DNA of 64,000 nt from an uncultured bacterium (lineage in GTDB: Bacteria > Pseudomonadota > Alphaproteobacteria > Sphingomonadales > Sphingomonadaceae), in contig CALOGB020000175.1 of assembly GCA_942636505.2 (NCBI GenBank), positions 1 to 64,000 on the forward strand, written 5' to 3'. Position numbers and translations under genes: made by a program. Within the stretch, counting starts at the first letter, position 1; each line of letters begins with the position of its first letter. Under the pieces are notes generated by a model. It was not told the origin of the DNA, searched no databases, and saw only the letters and a program-made list of their open reading frames with translations. Shown piece after piece: positions 19,423-28,247 of the stretch.

Positions 19423-20826
19423 TTATGCCCCACCCGCCAAACGACCGGTACCGCCCTCCGCCGTCTGCGGCGGTTCAGATACGACCCCAGGCTCCGCCCC
19501 ACGATCACTCAAAGCCGCAACATCCGGCTTGCGGATCGCTACATAGGCCGCAACGACGAGGCAGATAACCGAGAGCTTGTCGATTGCCAAGAAGGCACCG
19601 TTGAAGAGCATGCAGCAGGCAATGTACAGGTTGATGACAATGTCCCGTCGCCAAAGCAGCGCGATCAAAAGAATAAAGCCGAAGAACCCATATTCGAAAA
19701 ATAGGTTGAACATGCCGTTCATCAGATATTGTTCGGGCATAATCCCGGTCGGGGCCGCATAGGGTTGCAGCACGTCTGGCAGTGTCGAGATCGGCGCACC
19801 GACCGGATGTTTCATTAGATAATCGGGGAGGATCAGCAGCGGGCCGACGATGCGTGCAAAGATTGACGAGTCGCCGGTGGCGCTGGTTCCAGCTTGGACG
19901 CGGGCGAGCGTGCCGCTGCCGCTGCCCAGAATAAGCAGTAGCGTCGCGGCCACCGGGATGACCACCAGCATAGTGACCCGCGCGCCCCCGCGCAGCGTTC
20001 GAACGAGGAACACGACGCCGATGAGGGAAGCAAAGAGCACGAAACTGGCTGCCTGCGATAGGATGCCGGTGACTAATACGAGCGCCGCCAGCAGTACGCC
20101 TTTGCGGTCATAATCGAACCGTGCCGCCGCGATCATCATGATAGACAGCAGGATGAACGCTAAATAGCTGGGTTCGGAAAAGGTGCCGGCGGCGCGGATG
20201 TTGGAATAATAAAGGTCAAGCTCGCCGGGGATCGCGCCCTTGCCGAACGCGAACATCTCTCGCGGGAAGCCAAAATAGGACTTGGATCGCAGCGCGTAGA
20301 TCTGGAGGAGAGTGAGTAGGAACAGCCCCACGGCCAGTATGGTCATAACCTGTACGAACCGTTTGCGGTTCAGCCTAATCGGCCGCATTGTACTGCCGGT
20401 CAGCATCACAATCATCAGGATCGCCATTAACGCTTCGCGCAGGACACGCAGCAGGTCCTGAATCTGATCGGTACCCGGTTCCGTTAGCACGGACAGCAGC
20501 ATCGGCAACGGCAGGAGAAGGGCAAAGAACCGCGTCCGGAACCCGGCGAACAACTGGGGTCGCAGCCGGATCATGACCAAGATGGCCATGAGCCCTGCGA
20601 CCGACAGCCAATAGGAATAACCGAGCTGAATGAAGACCAACAGCGCTACAAGGACAGCGTCCCATGCCCATGGTTCCTTGCGCGGACGGTAATAGACCGC
20701 GTCGTCGGCGGAGATCGTCGGGGCGCCTTCGGTGGTTACAGCCAGGGTGGACACTCCGATTCGGGCCAGCATGTCGCCGGGTTGAAAGCACGCCCTTATC
20801 GGGCCTATCTCTTGGACCGAAGCCAT
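19423..20826 (-). CDS. Wzy-like polysaccharide polymerase (polytopic membrane protein)
   Basis: This is a membrane protein of about 467 aa with 10-12 hydrophobic segments. Examples are DAVLVALLVFIQLGYSYWL and FFALLLPLPMLLSVL. A large periplasmic loop lies near AAGTFSEPSYLAF and a second near GIMPEQYLMNGMFNLFFEYG. This topology, with low sequence conservation, is that of O-antigen/exopolysaccharide polymerases. Wzy function is inferred from topology and setting. The start is uncertain: ATG 20826 is only 10 bp from the divergent beta-helix gene, and ATG 20772 is an alternative. It leads the 20.8-15.7 kb block. Confidence 0.72.
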   Translation of the reverse strand: MASVQEIGPIRACFQPGDMLARIGVSTLAVTTEGAPTISADDAVYYRPRKEPWAWDAVLVALLVFIQLGYSYWLSVAGLMAILVMIRLRPQLFAGFRTRFFALLLPLPMLLSVLTEPGTDQIQDLLRVLREALMAILMIVMLTGSTMRPIRLNRKRFVQVMTILAVGLFLLTLLQIYALRSKSYFGFPREMFAFGKGAIPGELDLYYSNIRAAGTFSEPSYLAFILLSIMMIAAARFDYDRKGVLLAALVLVTGILSQAASFVLFASLIGVVFLVRTLRGGARVTMLVVIPVAATLLLILGSGSGTLARVQAGTSATGDSSIFARIVGPLLILPDYLMKHPVGAPISTLPDVLQPYAAPTGIMPEQYLMNGMFNLFFEYGFFGFILLIALLWRRDIVINLYIACCMLFNGAFLAIDKLSVICLVVAAYVAIRKPDVAALSDRGAEPGVVSEPPQTAEGGTGRLAGGA

Positions 20827-20836
20827 AGGAGCGTCA

Positions 20837-22792
20837 ATGCCGTCCGCAGCCATTTCGACCCTGCACGTGGCCGCCCTCTCGGGCCTGACCGCAGCGACCA
20901 TTGCGCCGATCGGTGCCGCGTCGGCCCATGTCTTGAACGTAGGCGGGCTGGACTATCCAACGCTGCAGAGCGCGATTGCAGCGGTGCCGTCGGTTCGATC
21001 CGGGCTGAAGCCGAATGAGCCGATCGAGATCGTCCTGCCGTCAGGCCCGACACGGCTGCTGGCGCCCGTGGCGATCGACGCCGCGCATGGCGGAACGGAC
21101 GGTTCACAACTGATTTTGCGCGGTAATCGCGACGGGACGTCCTTTGTTTCGGGCGCCGTACCGATTCCTGCGCGGCTCGCCCGGGCCGGAGACATGCCGG
21201 GCATCACACTGCCGCCTGGGACGCTCCTGCTCGATTTCAAGGAGTTGGCTTACGTCGCGCAACTTGATCGCCGCGGTCCCGGCACGCCGCCGAAATCGAG
21301 CGTCCAGCTGTTTCAGCGAGGCACATGGCTCATGCCCAGCCGATGGCCCGCCAGCGGCCTTGCCACGGCACGCGCGACCGGCACGAACCGCGATGGGCCG
21401 ACAGTGTCGGTGCCGCCGACGATGGCTGCGACGTGGCGCACCGAACCGGCCTTGTGGGCGGCGGGCTACTGGGGGGCGGATTGGGAATATGAACGTGTTC
21501 CGGTGGCAAGTCTGTCCGGCGTCGAACTGCGTCTGATGCCGTTGGATGCCCGCCAGCCGGTGCGCCCGACGGTGCAGTATCGGGTGGAGAACGCCGTTTC
21601 CGCGCTCATGCCGGGTCATGTAGCATTTGTGCCTGCCCGGCGAATCGCGTTCGTGCTGCCCAACCCTGGTGCTAAGAGGTTCGAGGTGACCGTGACGGGG
21701 CAGTTGCTGCGGCTCGACCGCGCGTCGCATGTCACGATATCCGGCCTGCGGTTCGAACGCAGCGGCGGTGATGCGATCAGCGTGACTGACAGCACTGACA
21801 TCGCGATCAACGACGACGTCGTCCGCCAGGCGGCTGGCAACGGGATCGCAGTCAATGGCGGCGAACGCGTGACGATCCGCGGCACTATCGTGTCCGAGAC
21901 GGGCGAGCGCGGCGTGATCCTGGGCGGCGGCGCGCGGGTCAGCCTGACGCCTGCGCATCACGCGTTCGTCGATGGGCTGGTGTCCGATTTCGGCCTGCTA
22001 AGCCCGAGCTACCGCCCCGCCATTGATGTTTGGGGCGTGGCTAACACCGTGTCGGGATCGGTGATCCAGCGCGGCGACCATGCGGGGATTCTGGTGAGTG
22101 GCAACGGCCATGTCGTGGTGGATAACGAGATCCGGCAGGTGTTGCGCGATACCGACGATGCGGGAGCGGTCTATATGGGGGCAGACTGGTCGCAGCGCGG
22201 GAACCAAATCACGGGCAACTATATCCACGATCTCGGCACGCCGGGGCGGAAGACGACTTTCCTTAACGGTGTTTATCTGGACGATCAGGGGAGCGGCGTG
22301 CAGGTGACTGGCAACGTAGTAGTCGGTGGCGAATTTGGTGTGGCGGTTGGCGGTGGGCGCGACAATCGTGTTGCTGACAATGTCTTTGCCCTTCCCTCGC
22401 GGGGCGGCCTGTCCTTTGATGCGCGCGGAATGGACAGGCAACGCGCGATGATGCCGACATTCATTAAAAAGCTTCGAGCTATGCCGACCACCGTCGAGCC
22501 ATGGAGTTCGGACTATCCCACCCTGGCTGCACTCAGTCCCGCCGAGTACGGTATGCCGGAGGGAAATGTAGTGACTGGCAACCGTGTCATCGGACCGGCA
22601 TTGCCCACATGCGTCGTACCCCGCATCGTGGTCGGGCCGCCGAACGTGTTGCACTATCTCAGTCTCGATGCGAATGTCGCGGTCTGCGCGGCGGATGTGG
22701 TTGCGGGTCGGGTGGCGGGATTCGCAGCGGTTCAACGCAGGCGTGTCGGGCCGCTGCAGGATCGGCTGACTGAGCTTTCTGAACGTGACTAA
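20837..22792 (+). CDS. Secreted right-handed parallel beta-helix protein
   Basis: This 651-aa protein starts with a signal-peptide-like segment (ALSGLTAATIAPIGAASA). Then comes LDYPTLQSAIAAVPS, the usual opening of pectate-lyase-like right-handed beta-helix proteins. Residues 290-540 hold successive PbH1 coils such as ITGNYIHDLG, VTGNVVVGG and VADNVFALPS. It may act on, or be modified by, the exported polysaccharide as a lyase, epimerase or hydrolase. No catalytic set could be assigned. GGAG stands 6 bp before ATG 20837. It is divergent from the Wzy-like gene with almost no space between the starts. Confidence 0.8.
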   Translation: MPSAAISTLHVAALSGLTAATIAPIGAASAHVLNVGGLDYPTLQSAIAAVPSVRSGLKPNEPIEIVLPSGPTRLLAPVAIDAAHGGTDGSQLILRGNRDGTSFVSGAVPIPARLARAGDMPGITLPPGTLLLDFKELAYVAQLDRRGPGTPPKSSVQLFQRGTWLMPSRWPASGLATARATGTNRDGPTVSVPPTMAATWRTEPALWAAGYWGADWEYERVPVASLSGVELRLMPLDARQPVRPTVQYRVENAVSALMPGHVAFVPARRIAFVLPNPGAKRFEVTVTGQLLRLDRASHVTISGLRFERSGGDAISVTDSTDIAINDDVVRQAAGNGIAVNGGERVTIRGTIVSETGERGVILGGGARVSLTPAHHAFVDGLVSDFGLLSPSYRPAIDVWGVANTVSGSVIQRGDHAGILVSGNGHVVVDNEIRQVLRDTDDAGAVYMGADWSQRGNQITGNYIHDLGTPGRKTTFLNGVYLDDQGSGVQVTGNVVVGGEFGVAVGGGRDNRVADNVFALPSRGGLSFDARGMDRQRAMMPTFIKKLRAMPTTVEPWSSDYPTLAALSPAEYGMPEGNVVTGNRVIGPALPTCVVPRIVVGPPNVLHYLSLDANVAVCAADVVAGRVAGFAAVQRRRVGPLQDRLTELSERD

Positions 22793-22794
22793 CT

Positions 22795-23131
22795 TTAAAG
22801 TCCGCTGATACGCCGTACCGGCAGAGTGATCTTCCGTCGGTTTGGCGGACACCAAAGATAGCCACTACGGAGCCAGTGGGGTATCTCGGTTGGGAAACGT
22901 TCGGCCATGGGATAGTAAAGCACCAGGCGGTTACGCTGTTGTAGACGATAGGTCGCATAAAACACCGACGCCGCTGCAGAACTCAAAATTATGCCCACGA
23001 TGCTGGATCGCTGGCGGTGTTACCTGGGGGTATTCTGTCGACCGACTTGGCGGCGAAATGCAAGCCAAATAGATGATTAGTTCGACTATGACCCGCGTCC
23101 GTGGACCGAGCGTTTGGTGATTCAACGTCAT
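22795..23131 (-). pseudogene. Decayed short membrane-protein-like fragments
   Basis: On the minus strand, ATG 23131 opens a frame with a hydrophobic stretch (RVIVELIIYLACIS). A second frame at 22998-22795 reads RLQQRNRLVLYYPMAERF and ends in a basic tail. Neither has a known domain or a good ribosome-binding site. The change of frame within a coherent-looking protein suggests decay. This is part of a 0.78-kb stretch without intact genes between the beta-helix gene and the ligase-like gene. Confidence 0.3.
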
Positions 23132-23157
23132 ATCTTGGGTAGCGAACTAACGTTATT

Positions 23158-23335
23158 TATAACTTGGGCCTCTATCGGGAATGTGATCGACGCGTTCATG
23201 CAGGTTGAATGCCGTCGCTACGCGATCTCGAATAGCATCGAAACTACCAAAATCGAACTCGGACTCGACCACAACAAAACTCGGTCCCGGGATGGATGAC
23301 ATCTCTACGGGGCGCTCGCTATACTCACGTCATCC
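23158..23335 (-). pseudogene. C-terminal remnant of an unidentified protein
   Basis: A minus-strand frame reads ERPVEMSSIPGPSFVVVESE and continues with FDAIRDRVATAFNLHERVD before a stop near 23158. Upstream, a stop interrupts it and a neighbouring frame contributes RRMAYATADDV, as expected after a one-base indel. The fragment looks like real protein sequence, with balanced composition and an amphipathic helix pattern, but I do not recognise the family. The flanking DNA to 23571 shows only short frames. Confidence 0.35.
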
Positions 23336-23571
23336 GCGGTCGCGTAAGCCATGCGGCGCCCCAAAAGGAGTGCGAACGACACTCCGGCGCTGATCACTTC
23401 GTCTAACGAAGATGTTCAACTCAGTTGTGGTTCTGCTGGCTCAGCACCGTATCGTGCCTGGCCACGTAATCGCATGGAAATTATGGCAACGACCACATCC
23501 AGATGCCGCACGTCACGCTTATTTCAAGGCCATGATGTCACCGTTCTGCTGGGTGAAACCCAGTATTCCGC

Positions 23572-24924
23572 CTAAACCGCAGGCAACTGGGATGAATCAT
23601 CCGCTTTTGGCACTCGTTGACGGCGAACTGGCCGCGTTCGGCTTTCCTGCATTTCGCGTACCTTGATCTGACCGCCGTGCAGTATTGCTATCGCGATCAT
23701 AAGGAATACCTGCCACAAAGTGTCACGAAGAAAAAAACCAGACTCGGTAACGTTGCTGCCGATGCAAAAAATAAAAATCCCTAAAACTAATGCCGTTTCT
23801 CGAGAGCCATTTGAAATTTGCCGTATCATAATTCCTACGGGCCAGAATATTCCAGCAAATAGCGCAAGTAAGAGGCCTGGCAATCCCGTTTGTATGGCTA
23901 TTTCTAAATAGCCATTATGACCCTGTGAAACATTGTTAAGCCAAAATCCGGAAGAGCTGGCATTTTTAACTTGCGAGTCTAGCCAAAATCCGCCGAAGCC
24001 AGAACCCAGTAGGGGGTGTTCAAAATAGTATAAAAGGAGGGGTTGCCAAAGTTGATTCCGACCAGAAAACATTTCCGGGTTTGCGGTTAGATTAATCAAT
24101 AAGCTGCTAAAAAACGTGAGATAAATAAGAGCTACGGCTAGTGCGCCAAAAAATGTGAAACCGATCTGATCAAGCTTCTTTTGTTGATCTTGTGTTATGG
24201 ACCCTTTCATTGCAGGAATGAAAGCGTAAACTAGGCCGGATATGGAAACTGCAATAATAAGCATAACCATCGGCGTACGTGAACCGCTGAACCATAGGAA
24301 TATAGCACTCAGCACCACTGCCAGTATGCCAATCCAGCGCTGTCGATACGGAACGTTAAAGAGCCATATAATTATAGTTAGGGCGCAAATAGCACCAGCG
24401 TGATTTTTGCTGCTCATGAAGCCACGCCACAACCCCAAGTGATCCAAATGCGTGCCAAGATCAGGGAAGAGGTAGACGACCGCGTAATTGGCTACCAGCG
24501 CGATTGTCAGTACAATACGCATGATCAGAATAGCTCGCGTGGAGCCGATTGCCGGAACTGCCGCGAATGCAATCCAGATCACGATGCTAGTAAGTAGCAA
24601 GCGTGAAAAAGATAAACTGAGATTGCTTGACCATGTAAGGCTAAGCCAGCACCAGCCCAGCGTGAGCACGATCGGCCATGGCACTACGAGCAACCGTCGA
24701 AATTTCCGCGGATCAAGCGCTATTAGTACAAGTATCGCTATCGCTATATAACCGGCCTGTCTGCCGGGATTGGCAAAGCTAAACCTCGGCATTTCAAGAG
24801 CGGGGGCGATAATTGTAAAAACAAGCAAGCAAACTAGAGATAGTCCGAGCGCTGTAATGCGCCAGCTTGCCAAAACGGGCGTCACCGCCGCCGATCGCCT
24901 TCTCCGTCGCTTTATTTCAATCAT
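23572..24924 (-). CDS. O-antigen ligase/polymerase family membrane protein
   Basis: This 450-aa polytopic protein has about 12 hydrophobic segments. It carries the Wzy_C (O-antigen ligase) signatures: GFMSSKNHAGA in one loop, WFSGSRTPMVMLI, and HNGYLEIAIQTGLPGLLLA in the large periplasmic loop. The basic start MIEIKRRRRR favours a cytoplasmic N-terminus. It would ligate or polymerise undecaprenyl-linked glycans at the periplasmic face. The locus thus holds two Wzy/WaaL-type proteins. Its DNA is distinctly AT-richer than the neighbours, a sign of separate acquisition. Confidence 0.85.
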   Translation of the reverse strand: MIEIKRRRRRSAAVTPVLASWRITALGLSLVCLLVFTIIAPALEMPRFSFANPGRQAGYIAIAILVLIALDPRKFRRLLVVPWPIVLTLGWCWLSLTWSSNLSLSFSRLLLTSIVIWIAFAAVPAIGSTRAILIMRIVLTIALVANYAVVYLFPDLGTHLDHLGLWRGFMSSKNHAGAICALTIIIWLFNVPYRQRWIGILAVVLSAIFLWFSGSRTPMVMLIIAVSISGLVYAFIPAMKGSITQDQQKKLDQIGFTFFGALAVALIYLTFFSSLLINLTANPEMFSGRNQLWQPLLLYYFEHPLLGSGFGGFWLDSQVKNASSSGFWLNNVSQGHNGYLEIAIQTGLPGLLLALFAGIFWPVGIMIRQISNGSRETALVLGIFIFCIGSNVTESGFFLRDTLWQVFLMIAIAILHGGQIKVREMQESRTRPVRRQRVPKADDSSQLPAV

Positions 24925-25066
24925 TTGAATATCTCAATTATTGTATCGGTATTGTCAGGCAGCGTTTATCGTGCGTCAGTTCCGGCTTTCAGCTCGATAA
25001 TTTAACTATTAGTATGCTCAACAGTGCTCGGATCAGATGGTATATGACAAATCAACAACCCTGATC

Positions 25067-26149
25067 TTAGGCGGCCGCGTCTGTGATGATTGGCCTCGAC
25101 TGGAGTAACCGCTGCGCCGCACGCACGAGCGGCTTCTCAATCAAAAGATGGATGGCCACGCCCACTGCAGTAACTATAAGCACGATGGACACAGTCGCCC
25201 ACAAAGGATGCTGTTTGTGAAGCAGTCGCGACGATACTGACAGTAGTGCTGACGCGATGTGGGGATGGAATAGGTAGATCGAATACGACGCGTTGCCGAG
25301 CAGGCGACCGAATGCAGATAATCTATCACGAGGGCACTCAACTACCGTAGCTAGGGCAACCACCGCGGCTCCCAAAGATGCCGTTATGAGTGTGCCGGGG
25401 ACTGACATCCACGGCAACCCCGTGAATGCAGACGCGGAGATCACCCCTAGAGTCAGTATGCCGAAGACGAACCACGGATGGATCGGAAGGCGGAATGTCC
25501 GACGCTCGGGCCATCGCAACCATGCCAATCCTACGATTGTTCCAGATGCGAACTCAAGATTCGCGCTATTCATCAAAATGGAAAAGAAGTGCCGATCCGG
25601 CACAGTCTGCCAGAAAATGCCAGTTACGGCTGCATAGAAAACTGGCGATACAAACCATCCAACCAGCACCCAGCGCATGGCCGGCCGACCAAAAAAGCTG
25701 ACAGCGAATAATATATAGAATATGAATTCGTGACGTAGAGTCCACATGTGGTTCGGCTCTACTTGACCATCAGGCCACAGAAGTACAGCGCGTAGGTAAT
25801 TTACTGGAACGATTGCCGTATTACTTCCCACCATGCGCAGAACGAGATAGCTTATGATTGCGAGCCACATTAAGGGGACTATTCGCGCGAACCGTTTGGA
25901 AAAGAATGATGCGCGGGACAGCAATGGCTTCCACGATCCGCTTTCAAGTGACACAACAGTCATTATAAAACCGCTAATTACGAAAAATATATCAACACCG
26001 AGGCGGCCATGATCAAGAGCGCCACCTAGAAAGACTGTTCCGAAATACTTAGGCTGTCCAGCCATCGCCGCGGTGTGGTCGACTACCACCGCCGCGGCGC
26101 AAAAGCCCCGTAAATATTGGACCGGTAAAATTTCTGAACGTAGCGTCAT
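25067..26149 (-). CDS. Acyltransferase 3 family membrane protein (ExoZ-like)
   Basis: This single-domain acyltransferase 3 of about 360 aa has SEILPVQYLRGFCAAAVVVDH with the conserved Arg and His near the N-terminus, RLGVDIFFVISGFIMT, SKRFARIVPLMWL, and SYSIYLFHPHIASA near the end. Ten or so membrane helices are expected. It lacks the SGNH domain found in the 7.2-kb homologue, so it more resembles ExoZ/ExoH-type transferases that acetylate or succinylate exopolysaccharide. ATG 26149 is preferred to a TTG extension at 26161. It is the last intact polysaccharide gene of the locus. Confidence 0.9.
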   Translation of the reverse strand: MTLRSEILPVQYLRGFCAAAVVVDHTAAMAGQPKYFGTVFLGGALDHGRLGVDIFFVISGFIMTVVSLESGSWKPLLSRASFFSKRFARIVPLMWLAIISYLVLRMVGSNTAIVPVNYLRAVLLWPDGQVEPNHMWTLRHEFIFYILFAVSFFGRPAMRWVLVGWFVSPVFYAAVTGIFWQTVPDRHFFSILMNSANLEFASGTIVGLAWLRWPERRTFRLPIHPWFVFGILTLGVISASAFTGLPWMSVPGTLITASLGAAVVALATVVECPRDRLSAFGRLLGNASYSIYLFHPHIASALLSVSSRLLHKQHPLWATVSIVLIVTAVGVAIHLLIEKPLVRAAQRLLQSRPIITDAAA

Positions 26150-26350
26150 GGTAGCCCCCAACCTGAACGCCTTTTCGTAGCGACGACGTTGTCCTGCGGC
26201 TAGCGGGATTATACTTTACCGAGATAGGCAACTATCAAATGTTTGCGCTTCGAAATGTCTGCTCTCACAGCTTGCGCAGTTTGTAGATCGCTGAATCAAT
26301 GACGGGCACTAATTGACCGTCCTGATATCGTCGTACAACGCAAGTCCGAC

Positions 26351-26700
26351 TGAACCGCTCCGGGTTTGTCTGAGGCTCCAAGTCCTTAGAAGGTGGAGCT
26401 ATGACGGGCAAGACGACGAACAAGTTTGCGCCGAAGGTGCGCTAGCGGTAAAAATGGTGTTTGACCACGTGCGGGATCACCGTCCAGATGGGCGACAGTA
26501 GTCGACCGCCGGGGAGATCGGCTGCGTTCCGCAGACGCTGCATGGGTGGGTGAAGAAGGCAGAGATCGACAGCGGCAAGCGTGTCGGTGTCCCGGCCGAG
26601 GTCGCTGACAAGGTGAAGGCGCTGGAACGCGAGGTCCGCGAGTTGCGGCAGGCCAATGAGCGGTTTTTCCTGGCCTATGCGAAGGCGTCGCAGGCGAAGT
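26351..26700 (+). mobile_element. Truncated IS3-family insertion sequence (left end and broken orfA)
   Basis: The left terminus is visible at 26351-26379 (TGAACCGCTCCGGGTTTGTC and following), 22 bp before the ATG of a broken IS3-type orfA. The orfA pieces are in order but in different frames: MTGKTTNKFAPKVR (26401), then [12 protein letters not shown], then [19 protein letters not shown] and [17 protein letters not shown]. They match the helix-turn-helix and leucine-zipper parts of IS3-family OrfA. There are stops and frameshifts, and no orfB or right inverted repeat. The element is dead and is cut off near 26700, where a peptidase fragment begins. Confidence 0.8.
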
Positions 26701-26705
26701 CGTGC

Positions 26706-26870
26706 GAGGGTGTGGCCGGCGCACGCGTGCTAACCGATCCGCCGCGCTCGCCGCCCTACCACCGGGTCAACGGCATCGTTCGGAACGTCGACGCCAGATA
26801 CACTGCGTTCGGTGTAAAGCCCGGCGATGCGCTGTATCTTGTCTCCGGCGATCGGGTCCAGATCTGGTGA
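26706..26870 (+). pseudogene. C-terminal remnant of an M13-family metallopeptidase (PepO/neprilysin)
   Basis: The frame ending at TGA 26870 reads ARVLTDPPRSPPYHRVNGIV, then NVDARYTAFGVKPGDALYL and RVQIW. This is the typical end of M13 peptidases, where the final Arg-x-x-x-Trp-like tail and the HxRVNG block are conserved. Only about 54 codons remain. The zinc site (HExxH) and all upstream sequence are gone, replaced by IS3 remnant DNA in the same frame. It is not functional. Confidence 0.65.
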
Positions 26871-26934
26871 AGCTCGAAGGGCGCGTAGCAATCCTGCACT
26901 CCTTTGCTAATTAACGATCGACCAAGCTGGCGTT

Positions 26935-27099
26935 GTCACCGGTTCGCGAGAACTATGCGACGTACGTCCACTGGGATCGCGGATGCCATCGGTGGACAGC
27001 AAATGGACAGCACGGACTTGAAATGTTTTGCGTACGCTCGCGCTATGTGCCTCTACTGCAAGGGTGCTCAAGGAGAGGAAGGCATGCCGGGCTCTCGTT
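26935..27099 (+). repeat. 165-bp direct repeat, copy 1
   Basis: This stretch aligns without gaps to 39997-40161. My hand count gives about 142 of 165 identical positions, with the best block around 26990-27030 (GGACAGCAAATGGACAGCAC and on). Similarity stops abruptly after GGGCTCTCGTT in both copies. It lies directly downstream of the IS3/M13 debris. No gene is evident in it or in the rest of the spacer up to 27533. The two copies bracket the pilus/sensor segment. Confidence 0.85.
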
Positions 27100-27377
27100 A
27101 ACACCGAAACTAGGTGCGCGCCGGCTCGTAGAGCGGGCCAGTACCTGTATGAGGATTATGCTATACATAGATAACATCAACTTGTGCAGCACGTACGCTT
27201 TCGGCTTGGCGTTGGGTGGCAGCATAGGGCCGAATATGTGGGTAGCTGGTACCGGCTGGACGTTATGTAGATTCCGCTGACGGCGCGCTAGTCGCGATCT
27301 AATATCGAGTGGGCCTTCTGAAACCGTTCTGGTCGGCGTCTTTCATGGTAATCCGCACGATAGCGCCCGGTATGTGC

Positions 27378-27418
27378 GTTATATGTCGCAGTTATTTACA
27401 AAAACTTTACCATATAAC
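27378..27418. promoter_or_regulatory. Inverted repeat upstream of a LuxR-type gene
   Basis: GTTATATG (27378-27385) and CATATAAC (27411-27418) are a perfect 8-bp inverted pair separated by 25 bp in AT-rich DNA, about 115 bp before the regulator start. It could be an operator or part of the promoter region. There is no independent support. Confidence 0.35.
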
Positions 27419-27533
27419 CGCCGATTCGAAAATGATCAGCAATTCGTTATGATCGCTCGCATATGAAGCGCATGATTACCGGACGTGAATGCCACCTCCA
27501 AGAAGTAGCAGCACGCAACCGGGAGAATGCAGG

Positions 27534-28247
27534 GTGGATTCGAGCAATCGACGCCGCGTACAGTGTATCTATATCGTTGGTGAAAAAACCGGCCAGACGT
27601 TCAAGGAGATATCCAGGTTTGTTCTAGGCAATGCGAATTACACTATCATAAGTATTTCCGATTTCGACGAATTCGTCGGCGACATCGAAAATATCGAGCC
27701 GGGGTGCGTCGTCGTGAAGGCGAGCGCGGTGCAACTCGCGCAACTCGCCCTTGCACGAGAGGAGAGCGCTCGATCGCCGCCTTTGTCGTTGATCCTGCTG
27801 GGGGACACACTCGACGTGGCGACCGTGATCGAGGCGATGAAAGTGGCGTCGATCCAGTTTCTCGCACGCCCTTTCGATGCATCGCATCTGCTCGCTGCGT
27901 TGGCGGAGGGGTTCGACAGCCTGGATCGGGAGTTGCAGACCACGACCGCGGATCGCGCGGGCGTCGATCAGTTGGCGTCGCTGACACCGCGCGAGCGCAA
28001 CGTGTTCGAAGGGCTGATCGATGGCCTGTCCAACAAGGAGATCGCGAAGCGGTTGGCGATCAGCCACCGGACGGTCGAGGTGTACCGCGCCAATCTGGCG
28101 GTGAAGCTGCATTCCAAGAAACCGACCGATTGGGTACGGCTCAAGTTGGGGCTTTCGCCGGGAACGGCAAATCGGCGGCGCGACGACACGTCGGTGGAGG
28201 AGCCGGTTGTCGACACCCCGGAGATCAGGGCGACACGTCGATCGTGA
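27534..28247 (+). CDS. LuxR/FixJ-type transcriptional regulator with receiver-like domain
   Basis: This regulator of about 237 aa has a degenerate CheY-like N-terminal domain: the usual phospho-Asp position is not clear, and PLSLILLGDTLDVATVIEAM with LARPFDASHLLAAL gives the receiver outline. The C-terminal LuxR helix-turn-helix is LTPRERNVFEGLIDGLSNKE plus SHRTVEVYRANLAVKL. I prefer GTG 27534, eight bases after GGGAG, to the ATG at 27489. Its 3' end overlaps the convergent tip-pilin gene by 23 bp. Position next to the pilus operon suggests, but does not prove, control of it. Confidence 0.82.
   Translation: MDSSNRRRVQCIYIVGEKTGQTFKEISRFVLGNANYTIISISDFDEFVGDIENIEPGCVVVKASAVQLAQLALAREESARSPPLSLILLGDTLDVATVIEAMKVASIQFLARPFDASHLLAALAEGFDSLDRELQTTTADRAGVDQLASLTPRERNVFEGLIDGLSNKEIAKRLAISHRTVEVYRANLAVKLHSKKPTDWVRLKLGLSPGTANRRRDDTSVEEPVVDTPEIRATRRS

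Noticed and set aside
26904..27280. Overlapping plus-strand frames in the left 165-bp repeat
   Set aside because: The two copies of the repeat differ at positions that would change the protein freely, and no start signal or domain is seen, so they are treated as non-coding repeat DNA.
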